Source: an uncultured Clostridia bacterium | GTDB lineage: Bacteria > Bacillota > Clostridia > Oscillospirales > Acutalibacteraceae | Direction: 5' to 3' | Length of the DNA: 6,361 bases | NCBI GenBank assembly: GCA_945227095.1 | Contig: CALYOC010000048.1 | Coordinates: 1-6,361, forward strand | In this document: positions 1 to 6,361 of the stretch, one piece after another | Layout of the letters: each line of letters starts with the position of its first letter | How positions within the stretch are numbered: the first letter of the stretch is position 1 | The notes under the pieces: model-generated | The model's input: only the letters and a program-made list of their open reading frames with translations | What the model was told of the DNA's origin: nothing | Database searches by the model: none | Made by a program: the position numbers and the translations under genes

Positions 1-64
1 AGCAGAAGACGTCAAACGAGCTTGCCTCTTGTCTCGTGGGCTCGGAGATGTGTATTAGAGACAG
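1..64. other. Illumina Nextera/P7 sequencing adapter left in the assembly (not genomic)
   Basis: Bases 1-22 match the P7 flow-cell primer with three mismatches (positions 12, 15 and 21). Bases 23-30 are TGCCTCTT, the primer-strand form of Nextera i7 index N711. Bases 31-64 match the Nextera read-2 transposase adapter, starting GTCTCGTGGGCTCGG and ending with the 19-base Tn5 mosaic end, with one mismatch (T for A at position 56). The blocks occur in exactly the order of a finished Nextera library end. Genomic sequence therefore starts at about base 65. The Tn5-type mosaic end here comes from the library kit and is not evidence of a transposon in the organism. It also shows that the genome end at this side is a read or contig end. 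Confidence 0.98.
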
Positions 65-536
65 AATTGTAAACGCACACCGCGCCCTTTCTGCCCGCCA
101 GCGCTTCATACGCCGTCTTGCACGCGTTGCTGTCCACGGTGAGAGTAATGCTGCTTCCCGTGCCGTACTTTTTCAGCTCCCAGACGCCCTCGACAATATT
201 GTAGCCGGAAAGCTCCGTTTCATAGGCGTTTTGTATGCCTGTTGACATAAAGCCCTGTGAGTCGCCCACCACATGTAAGAGTGCCTTTCTGACGGACGCG
301 TCCTCGTTGTAAACTCTGCTTCCGTCAACAGTTCTGCTTAGCACCGCGCCGTTTGTGTCATATATCGCACCGGAGCCTACAAACTCGCCCGCGGAGTTGT
401 AAAGCAGGGCGTTTCGCCTGTTCACCGCCCACTCCGAAGAATTTGAAAAAAGAGAAATGAGCAGCGCGGTCACACCGGCGAGCGCCAGCGCAACTACGAT
501 TAAAACTATCTTCACTCTTTTAGACGCACTTTTCAT
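65..536 (-). CDS. Class B penicillin-binding protein, PbpA-like, N-terminal part (3' end missing)
   Basis: Likely a peptidoglycan transpeptidase working outside the membrane with the SEDS polymerase encoded just upstream. About 157 genuine residues are present. They comprise a short basic N-terminus, one transmembrane anchor (about residues 8-30), then an extracytoplasmic region resembling the PBP dimerisation domain. Typical elements are a WAVNRRN stretch (36-42), GAIYDTNG (56-63, compare RGxIxDxxG in class B PBPs), and TVDSN (133-137) followed by KGAVCVYN (150-157), the lead-in to the transpeptidase domain. The catalytic SxxK, SxN and KTG motifs are not reached. The start is ATG at 536-534, preceded by AGGAG (547-551 on the plus strand) with a 10-base spacer and 18 bases after the SEDS stop. 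The frame stays open to a stop at 12-14, but everything after residue 157 is translated adapter (tail NTHLRAHETR). It resembles mycobacterial PbpA more than high-molecular-weight class A enzymes. The exact class B subtype cannot be fixed from this fragment. Confidence 0.85.
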
Positions 537-554
537 TAAACAGCCGCTCCTAAA

Positions 555-1838
555 TTATTTCTTTCTAATCTCTCCGTAGGTTTTAAGCATTGTTCTGACA
601 TCTCCCGCCTTGATGAACGCTAAAAGTCCCCAACAGGACATAATGCTTGAGCCGCCGCGCGAAATAAACGGCAGGGTTACACCGGTGAGCGGTATGATGT
701 CCGTAACGCCGAAAATGTTTATACAAGCCTGAATGAGCAGTAATCCCGCCGCCGCCGTAGCCGCTATGGAATAAAATGCGGAGCGGCTCATTCGGGCATT
801 CTTGACCGCAAATACACAAAACAGGATAAATGACGCCAATATCATAAGACCCGTTATAAGCCCCAGCTCCTCACATACCACGCCGAAAACCAAATCGGTG
901 GAGGAGAAGGTGACATTTTTAAGCGCTCCGTTGCCGAGTCCGAGTCCGAACAGACCTCCGGAGGATATGGCGATAAGCGTTCTCGACTGCTGATAGCCGC
1001 CCGCGTCGATAAAGCCTTCCTCCCAAACATGCCTGTAAACCGCAAACCTCTTTGCAACAACCGGCTTGAACTTGACTATCAGCAAGCCGCCGAGCACGGC
1101 GGACGCTATTGCCAAAAATACTGTCCGCAGCTCTCCCGAGCGCATAAATGCAATAAGCAGGAATGTCAGAAAGAATATGACAGCCGTACCGAAATCCTGG
1201 AGTATAAAAAGTATTCCGACGCATGCCGCGCTGAAGCCGATAAACAGGAAAAGGTTTTTGCTCGTCTGCAACTTTTCAAGCGTTGCGGCACCTACAAAGA
1301 TGAACGCAATCTTGACAAGCTCGGACGGCTGAACGGAAAACAGATTTCCTACCATTATCCAGTTCTTTGCGCCGTTGATATTACTGCCTAAGAAAATATT
1401 CGCCACAAGAATCAGTATGGCGGCGATTCCGACGGGAAGCCGCAGCGCGACAGCCCTGTCAATATCACTGAGAATCCAGACGAGAACCGTGTATATTCCT
1501 ATACCCAAGATAATGCACACGCTCTGATTGATAATTGAATCCGGGTCGGTGCTTCCGAGGACGGAAAGTCCTATCCCCGTGAGGAAGAATGCTATCAGCT
1601 CAATTTCAAAATTTATCCGCTTAAAGACAAATTTCATAATTATTACATACAACCATTCCACCGCAATATAAACCGAGAAGCACAAAAGAAGCTTAAGGTT
1701 TACATCAAACCCCTGCGAAAAATCAAAGGCGGTTTGGGAAAAGGTTATAACCTGAACTATGCTCAACAGCAGAAGAATTACGCCCTCTTTAATCGGATGG
1801 CGCTTTCTGCGCGGCGCTCTCTTTGCCTTTTTAGCCAC
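555..1838 (-). CDS. SEDS-family peptidoglycan glycosyltransferase (FtsW/RodA/SpoVE type)
   Basis: Polytopic membrane enzyme that polymerises lipid II into glycan strands, normally in complex with a class B PBP such as the one encoded next. The product has 427 residues from GTG 1838 and roughly ten hydrophobic segments after a basic N-terminus. Family signatures, numbered from that start, are GAKNWI around W160, QPSE at 170-173, DFGTA from D215, TDLVF with D315 aligning to the catalytic aspartate of RodA, EELGL just after it, and LPFISRGGSS at 389-398. The last motif usually reads SYGGSS; here Arg394 replaces Tyr. A longer frame starts at GTG 1847, but that codon lies inside the ribosome binding site, so 1838 is preferred. 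The start overlaps the FHA stop codon by 8 bases, suggesting translational coupling. FtsW, RodA and SpoVE cannot be told apart safely by motif. The FHA and PBP neighbours favour the RodA-PbpA type of cluster known from Actinobacteria and found in some Clostridia. Confidence 0.95.
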   Translation of the reverse strand: MAKKAKRAPRRKRHPIKEGVILLLLSIVQVITFSQTAFDFSQGFDVNLKLLLCFSVYIAVEWLYVIIMKFVFKRINFEIELIAFFLTGIGLSVLGSTDPDSIINQSVCIILGIGIYTVLVWILSDIDRAVALRLPVGIAAILILVANIFLGSNINGAKNWIMVGNLFSVQPSELVKIAFIFVGAATLEKLQTSKNLFLFIGFSAACVGILFILQDFGTAVIFFLTFLLIAFMRSGELRTVFLAIASAVLGGLLIVKFKPVVAKRFAVYRHVWEEGFIDAGGYQQSRTLIAISSGGLFGLGLGNGALKNVTFSSTDLVFGVVCEELGLITGLMILASFILFCVFAVKNARMSRSAFYSIAATAAAGLLLIQACINIFGVTDIIPLTGVTLPFISRGGSSIMSCWGLLAFIKAGDVRTMLKTYGEIRKK

Positions 1839-2604
1839 AAAAATCACCTCCGCCGTAATTCTCCTTAAAGGTAAACCTGTGACGCAATATCTGAATCACA
1901 TCACCGTCGCTGAGCGGCTCCTTGTCCGCAACGCGATAGCCGTTGAGTCCGACTCCTGCGGCAGAGTTGTTGTCCACAATAAACCAGCCCTCGCTCGTAT
2001 GACGCACGCTTGCGTGCATACGCGAAACATGGGGGTCGTCGATAACGATGTCATTTGCCTGACTTCTGCCGATGTCGAGAATATATTCTCTTACGGGATA
2101 AGTTTCACCCGTTTCGTTGTCAATGACTGCACATCTTAAAGATTCGCGGTGAGCTGTCTTTGACGATATTTTATAAACCTTTGTTCCGTCGTCGTCCTCT
2201 CTGACGGCATTGGGAGCTACAAATGTAAACATGCTGCCGCCGATTGACAGGGTGTCTCCGTCAAAAATCTGTGTTCGCCTTTCAATCTGCTCTCCGTTTA
2301 CAAAGGTTCCCGCCTTGGAATTGGTGTCACTGATAAACCAGCCCTTTTTCTTTCGGGAGATGACCGCGTGCGAACGGGAGACGAGATTTCCGTCAATTAC
2401 TATATCCGAGGATTTACTCCTGCCCAAAGAGGTTTCGTAAAGTGAAACGACTATCTTTTCTCCGGTATTTTTATCGACGAGAACTGCCTTCGGTCTTCCC
2501 GCGGGGCGCATGCTGAACAGGGAAATAAAGCAGGCAGACAATATAACAATGCCGAGCACCGGCACCGCAAGCTGCGGCAAAAGATACAAAATTTCCTGTA
2601 ACAT
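1831..2604 (-). CDS. Membrane-anchored protein with two FHA domains
   Basis: A 257-residue protein with an N-terminal transmembrane segment (about residues 10-32) and two forkhead-associated domains facing the cytoplasm. FHA1 (about 38-130) shows GR at 61-62, SRSH at 76-79 and GTFVNG at 99-104. FHA2 (about 156-247) shows GR at 179-180, SRMH at 194-197 and LNG at 220-222. FHA domains bind phosphothreonine peptides; the GR arginine and the SRxH serine are the usual phosphate contacts and are present in both. In both domains the Asn common in the S-x-N-G-T motif is Ala (A98, A216), and in FHA2 the following Thr is Val218, so FHA2 may bind weakly or differently. The gene starts at ATG 2604, 23 bases after the large gene, with a fair purine-rich site (AAAGGGG at 2611-2617, 6-base spacer). 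It overlaps the SEDS gene by 8 bases. By analogy with mycobacterial FhaA/FhaB beside RodA and PbpA, it probably links Ser/Thr phosphorylation to wall synthesis. No kinase gene is in view. Confidence 0.92.
   Translation of the reverse strand: MLQEILYLLPQLAVPVLGIVILSACFISLFSMRPAGRPKAVLVDKNTGEKIVVSLYETSLGRSKSSDIVIDGNLVSRSHAVISRKKKGWFISDTNSKAGTFVNGEQIERRTQIFDGDTLSIGGSMFTFVAPNAVREDDDGTKVYKISSKTAHRESLRCAVIDNETGETYPVREYILDIGRSQANDIVIDDPHVSRMHASVRHTSEGWFIVDNNSAAGVGLNGYRVADKEPLSDGDVIQILRHRFTFKENYGGGDFCG
1844..1851 (-). promoter_or_regulatory. Ribosome binding site of the SEDS gene, inside the FHA coding region
   Basis: The minus strand reads GGAGGTGA here, followed by five T residues and GTG GCT AA. 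This is a near-perfect Shine-Dalgarno match at ideal distance from GTG 1838. It rules against the upstream GTG at 1847, which is part of the site itself. The FHA stop TAA (1833-1831) overlaps the second and third codons of the SEDS gene, so ribosomes finishing the FHA protein are positioned to reinitiate. Confidence 0.85.
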
Positions 2605-2627
2605 AGCCTTCCCCTTTCTAAAATTTC

Positions 2628-5600
2628 TTAAAGTTTTTTAATCTTGACCACCGCAAGCTGTACTGCAAGCCAGAAAACTTCGTACAGTATTACCGGTATC
2701 GGTCCCAAATTCGCGCCTGCGCCCAAAATGCCGCACAGCGCCACAATAAACATTCCCAGTCCCAGGCCTATGACCTGTATCACGGTCAGTATATGCACAA
2801 GGGATACAATATTTACACAGCCTGCAACCGCACTTATAAACGAGCGCGGCCTGCCGCCTGTCACAACATGAGCCGGAAGTTTCGGCGGGCGGCTGTTTTG
2901 CAATTTTTCGTATATTCCTCCGGCTATGGACGACATAACTCGCATAGTGTTAGGTCCTAAGCCGAAGGTCTTTGCCAAAAACTTTTCATCAAGATTTGCG
3001 TCCGGGGTCTTTACAAGTATGCTTACGCCGGAGGCTTCAAGCTTTTTAAGGCTCTCTCTGATTGTCTTGTCCGCCGAGTAGCTGACAATGAACATCGCGC
3101 ACGCCTTGCCGTCGAGTGCGAGGAACATAACGCGCTGATTGCCCATAATGTAGTCATAAGGATTCGCCTTGTCGGGAATGGAAACTCCGTGTGCCTCCAA
3201 CAGTTCCTGCGAGCCGACAAGCACCCGTCTGTTGTAAATCCAGGCGGAGATTCCCATCCTCTCCTCGTACGCCGTACCGTCAACAGGCGGAAGAAGATTG
3301 CTGTTGTTGTCAACGACTCTTACGAAGACATCTTTAAGCGGACTGTCCGTCGTCTTTAAAACGGCGGTGACATATGTTATCGCTTCATCAATTCTCATTG
3401 AGTTGAAAAGCTTGATTCCGTGGAAATTGCAGGTGCCGGCAGGGAAAAGCTCACTGCTGTCAAGCACAACGCAGTCCGTTGAAGCTATATCCTGTGCCGA
3501 GCCGAAGCCGCATATGAACGATTTGCTCCTATTGAGCGACTTGTTCAGCCGTGCAAGCGGCATATTGAAGGTGAATATATCCGCCGTGGAGGAGGCGACC
3601 AAAAGAGCCGCCGACGCAATTCCGAAGCCGCCGATTACCGACTTTGTCGCGATTCCCGCCGCCGCTCCGACAAGAATTCCGGCAAGCGCTATCCACGGTC
3701 CTGCCTTCCCGGCAAAAATGTCGGCGGGATCGGCAAAGTACGAATTTTTCAAAAATCCTGTCGCGAAATCAATCGGAACGCAATATCGAATGTACGGTTT
3801 TTCAAATATTGTGCCCCTGCCCATCTCTCCCGCCTGAGCCTCGTCATTTACAATGTCGAGAGCGTGCTTGTCCTTATTGCTCACAAGGGCACGGAAGTTG
3901 CCGAAAATTCGCTTGTGCATCTGCGCCTTGCCCATACAGTTCAGCAGCAGGGCGAAGCCCGCAACGCAGGGGTATATGTGAATCTGTGCCGCGCCTGCCT
4001 CTATTCCCGAAGCGCACAGTACGCTCTGCACCACCGTGAGAATACAAGCCGCGCTCAAAATACTGTCGCTGTTAAACTTGAGCCTAACCAATCCCCAGAG
4101 TCCGCCGGCGAAGGTCTGCAAATTTAACAGTATCATAATGAGCAGTATGACAAGATTTAATCCGATATATACAATCGGAGCCGAGCTATTGAGCCCGAAG
4201 TTTGTCATCGCGCCGTCAAAACTGCCGATTCCGGAGCCCAGTATGTTTACTAAAATCAGCGCAAACTCCAAAATCCACATAAGCACCGTCTTGCCGTGCG
4301 ACTTTCTGCGCGCGTTTTTGAGTTCTACATATATCGCTCTCTCGTCCGACTCGGACTTATAATCGACAATTTCCTCAAATTGTTCCTCGGTTTGTGACGA
4401 ATCGTCCGCCTCGTCCGAGCTGTCATACGCCGAAACTTCGTCGTTTTCCGAAGTGATAATATTTGTTTTAAACGAAAACTCCTTTATCTTGTTCTCTCTG
4501 TTTTTTAAAAGTTCGGTTTTGAGCTCCTCCTCGGTTATCTGCCTCGGAGCCTCCTGCGGCTCAAAGCCCTCTATCTTGATTTGTCCGTCAATTTCATTCG
4601 CGCGGTTTTCTCTTTCCTTTTCCAAGTCCGCCTTGCGCGCGTGCTTTACAAGGGTATTTCCGATTTTTCTCGTCGCGGTGAAGAATCTGTCAATCGCGTC
4701 CTCTCGAAAATTGCTCTTGTCCTCGTCAAAAAGGCTTATTTCCTTATCCTTCTCTTTTACTGCAATCGTGCCGTGATTCGTTTCAAGACCGTATCTTTTC
4801 TTTAATTCCGCCAGGAGCTTCTCCTGCTCTTTTTCAAATTCTTCAAACTCGTCCTGCGCCTTTTTAACCGCTCTGTCAACGGCTTCCCTGCCGCTCTGAC
4901 GGGTTGTCGCTTCCGCGGAGTCGTCCCTGTCCGGCTGCCGTGCCGGCTTTTCCCCCTTCGGCTGCGGCTCGCTCGCCTTATCTGCGCCGAGATTAGGCAC
5001 GGATGTTGTTTCGTGTATCGGAGTGAAGTCCTCCGGCTGTGAATCCGGTGCCGGGATAGTGTGAATTTCCTCGACAGGTAAGGCACGGACGGATTCCCGC
5101 TTTGCGACCTCGGCGGCGCTCTCACCGCTCGTCTGCTCCTCGGCAGGTCTTCCGCTGAGCTTGCGCTCAAATGTCTCCGACGCGGCTCTTACCGCCTTGA
5201 GTTTGCCGATTCGGCGAATCTTCTTAACCTTGGCAGGGCGCTTTTTCTGCTCGGGCTGCTCCGCGTCCTCAAAATCAAAGTCCTTTTCCTCAAATTCCTT
5301 TTCAAACGGTTTTTCATAGACATTGGAACTGATTTTTTTGCGGACGCTCTCCTCAAAGTCCTCGTCCTCAAACCTGTCCAATATATCAAAACCCTTCGCA
5401 AGCGGCGGCGCACTCCGAGCCGTGTCGCTCGTGGGCTCGGCATAGTGCTGACGCTTTACTTCGCCGGGATTTTCCTGCGGCTCGCTATCACCGGTGCTGA
5501 AAAGCACATCAAGGCTGTCAAAATTAAATCTTCTTTCACCATCCGATATGTCAATATGCTCGTCCTTGAAAGATTCCGCTATTATGTCGGGCTGTCTTTT

Positions 5601-6239
5601 CTTCTTTCCTTTACTTTTTCCGCCCCTTTTGGCGTCGCTCTCGGATTGCTCCGAACGCGCAGAAGCGGCGGGCTTAATTTTTTCAAAAATGTCCGTGTCT
5701 ATATCGCTGAAATCAAATGTGTCCTGCGGTGCATTTTTCCGCTCGCCGACAGCGCGTGCAGGTGCGCTCGGTACCTGCTCCGGTTTGTCGCTGACTGTGA
5801 CGGCAATTTTTTTCGGCTTCTTGGCTGACAGCCCTCTGTGCCTGACCTCGCTGTCCTCATACTCGCTGTAATCGGAGACAACGCTCTTGTACTTGCTTTG
5901 CGGCGAATCCCCGCTCTGTGACACGGCGGCGGGCACATTCGGTGCGGCAGCATTTTCCTGTGCGGCGGGCTTTTGCGGCTTGCTTTGCACCTGCGGCGCA
6001 AATTCCCTGTCAAAATTCTCAAACGCGCTTAAAACATCTCTGTCCCGGACAGAGGCGCGCGAATTATCACTGCCGTCATCATTTGCCGAAGATGTGTGCG
6101 GCTCGTCGCCGTCCTCATTCATAATAGAGGCGACCAGTTTGTCAATCCTGTCCAAATCGAACAGGTCGTTCTTATCAACCGAAGCCGGCTTTTTTTCAGA
6201 TTTGATTTCACCTAAAATCTCATCAACGGAATACGCCAT
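2628..6239 (-). CDS. Large membrane protein: disordered charged N-terminal half plus degenerate P-type ATPase-like C-terminal half
   Basis: A 1203-residue protein with no named family that I recognise. Residues 1-645 are rich in E, D, K, S, P and Q and look mostly disordered. They include an N-terminal SVDEILGEI motif (4-12), basic patches (about 203-216 and 332-350) and a likely coiled coil (about 451-483). From 650 on it is a membrane protein: four hydrophobic segments (about 652-770), a soluble loop (771-846), two more segments (849-887), a soluble domain (about 890-1130) and two or three final segments (1134-1200). This 4-loop-2-domain-2 plan is that of P1B-type ATPases. Local matches support it: VVLD at 924-927 with Gly935 at the spacing of DKTGTLTxG, SPL at 966-968 (compare HPL), NRRVLVGS at 1003-1010, and ALDGKACAMF then SGVSILVKTPDAN to 1082 (compare the TGDN region). 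Yet KTGT is replaced by SSEL, the metal-site CPC position reads TAD, and no TGES or GDGxND is visible. It is therefore probably a pseudo-ATPase with a scaffold or regulatory role (inference). The start is ATG 6239, with AGGAG at 6249-6253 and a 9-base spacer. As first gene of the wall-synthesis operon it may act on the FHA, SEDS and PBP proteins. Confidence 0.9.
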   Translation of the reverse strand: MAYSVDEILGEIKSEKKPASVDKNDLFDLDRIDKLVASIMNEDGDEPHTSSANDDGSDNSRASVRDRDVLSAFENFDREFAPQVQSKPQKPAAQENAAAPNVPAAVSQSGDSPQSKYKSVVSDYSEYEDSEVRHRGLSAKKPKKIAVTVSDKPEQVPSAPARAVGERKNAPQDTFDFSDIDTDIFEKIKPAASARSEQSESDAKRGGKSKGKKKRQPDIIAESFKDEHIDISDGERRFNFDSLDVLFSTGDSEPQENPGEVKRQHYAEPTSDTARSAPPLAKGFDILDRFEDEDFEESVRKKISSNVYEKPFEKEFEEKDFDFEDAEQPEQKKRPAKVKKIRRIGKLKAVRAASETFERKLSGRPAEEQTSGESAAEVAKRESVRALPVEEIHTIPAPDSQPEDFTPIHETTSVPNLGADKASEPQPKGEKPARQPDRDDSAEATTRQSGREAVDRAVKKAQDEFEEFEKEQEKLLAELKKRYGLETNHGTIAVKEKDKEISLFDEDKSNFREDAIDRFFTATRKIGNTLVKHARKADLEKERENRANEIDGQIKIEGFEPQEAPRQITEEELKTELLKNRENKIKEFSFKTNIITSENDEVSAYDSSDEADDSSQTEEQFEEIVDYKSESDERAIYVELKNARRKSHGKTVLMWILEFALILVNILGSGIGSFDGAMTNFGLNSSAPIVYIGLNLVILLIMILLNLQTFAGGLWGLVRLKFNSDSILSAACILTVVQSVLCASGIEAGAAQIHIYPCVAGFALLLNCMGKAQMHKRIFGNFRALVSNKDKHALDIVNDEAQAGEMGRGTIFEKPYIRYCVPIDFATGFLKNSYFADPADIFAGKAGPWIALAGILVGAAAGIATKSVIGGFGIASAALLVASSTADIFTFNMPLARLNKSLNRSKSFICGFGSAQDIASTDCVVLDSSELFPAGTCNFHGIKLFNSMRIDEAITYVTAVLKTTDSPLKDVFVRVVDNNSNLLPPVDGTAYEERMGISAWIYNRRVLVGSQELLEAHGVSIPDKANPYDYIMGNQRVMFLALDGKACAMFIVSYSADKTIRESLKKLEASGVSILVKTPDANLDEKFLAKTFGLGPNTMRVMSSIAGGIYEKLQNSRPPKLPAHVVTGGRPRSFISAVAGCVNIVSLVHILTVIQVIGLGLGMFIVALCGILGAGANLGPIPVILYEVFWLAVQLAVVKIKKL

Positions 6240-6248
6240 CAGTCAATT

Positions 6249-6253
6249 CTCCT
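6249..6253 (-). promoter_or_regulatory. Ribosome binding site of the large membrane protein gene
   Basis: The minus strand reads AGAGGAG, with AGGAG at this position, then nine bases to ATG 6239. This supports the full-length start of the 1203-residue protein and the reality of its N-terminal SVDEILGEI motif. Confidence 0.75.
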
Positions 6254-6284
6254 CTGCACTGCAAATTTCATCTCACAAACACTT

Positions 6285-6303
6285 TTCCGCATACGGTGCG
6301 GAA
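6285..6303. repeat. Perfect 7-bp inverted repeat with 5-base loop upstream of the operon
   Basis: TTCCGCA and TGCGGAA flank a 5-base loop, making a small hairpin or a 19-base operator-like palindrome about 45 bases before ATG 6239. Neither side carries a clear run of T residues, so it is not a convincing intrinsic terminator. On the minus strand it follows directly after TTGACC (6309-6304), a fair -35 match, but the 17-base-spaced -10 position reads AAAAGT, which is poor. Its function is unknown: a chance palindrome, a weak terminator of an upstream gene or a regulator site are all possible. Confidence 0.4.
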
Positions 6304-6361
6304 GGTCAATATCTCGCTTATCAGCAGTCCGTCAGGGTGTACGACGAGCGGTACTTAACTA

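Noticed and set aside
46..64. Tn5 mosaic end as evidence for a transposon
   Set aside because: It is contiguous with the Nextera adapter, i7 index and P7 sequence, so it comes from library preparation.
36..245. Plus-strand ORF of 69 codons starting MGSEMCIRDR
   Set aside because: Its start and first ten residues are translated Nextera adapter, and the remainder is antisense to the PBP gene.
1839..1847. Upstream GTG (1847) as the SEDS start
   Set aside because: This codon is part of the GGAGGTGA ribosome site; GTG 1838 has ideal spacing.
3298..4127. Long plus-strand ORFs opposite the large membrane protein gene (up to 179 codons)
   Set aside because: They are antisense shadows with no recognisable domains, and the minus-strand frame has a clear start, ribosome site and protein-like features throughout.
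2628..4290. Functional heavy-metal P-type ATPase
   Set aside because: The architecture matches, but DKTGT, CPC, TGES and GDGxND are absent or replaced, so an active pump is not supported.
6285..6303. Intrinsic terminator
   Set aside because: The 7-bp stem is not followed by a T-run on either strand.
6321..6361. Possible C-terminus of an upstream minus-strand gene (ending KYRSSYTLTDC, stop at 6323-6321)
   Set aside because: Only 12 codons are visible and other frames look equally plausible, including a 28-codon open stretch in the next frame; there is no way to choose.

Overview
The window reads as one end of a draft or metagenomic contig from a Gram-positive bacterium, most likely an uncultured member of the Clostridia (Firmicutes). 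This rests on strong AGGAG-type ribosome binding sites, monoderm-style gene content and an FHA / SEDS / class B PBP gene order; it is an inference from gene types, not a taxonomic placement. All four genes lie on the minus strand with short gaps or an overlap, so they look like one operon read from right to left.

Layout, in transcription order. (1) 6361-6240: a short upstream flank with a perfect 7-bp inverted repeat and no gene I can support. (2) 6239-2628: a 1203-residue protein with about 645 highly charged, low-complexity cytoplasmic residues followed by a membrane part. Read by eye, the membrane part follows the P-type ATPase plan, but the phosphorylation, ATP-binding, hinge and metal-site motifs are lost or altered. 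(3) 2604-1831: a small membrane-anchored protein with two FHA (phosphothreonine-reading) domains. (4) 1838-555: a SEDS-family peptidoglycan polymerase (FtsW/RodA/SpoVE type), whose GTG start overlaps the FHA stop codon. (5) 536-65: the N-terminal part of a class B penicillin-binding protein, the usual transpeptidase partner of a SEDS polymerase, cut off by the contig end.

Bases 1-64 are not genomic. They match the Illumina P7 / Nextera read-2 adapter, including an 8-base i7 index and the Tn5 mosaic end, with four mismatches. The PBP reading frame runs into this adapter and gains a false C-terminal tail, and a spurious plus-strand ORF begins in it.

Together the genes suggest a cell-wall synthesis module: a SEDS glycan polymerase plus a PBP transpeptidase, with a membrane FHA protein that could couple them to Ser/Thr phosphorylation, and a large membrane protein that may act as scaffold or regulator. 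The large protein is the novel element: an apparent pseudo-P-type ATPase with a long disordered tail in a peptidoglycan operon. No kinase or phosphatase gene is visible here.
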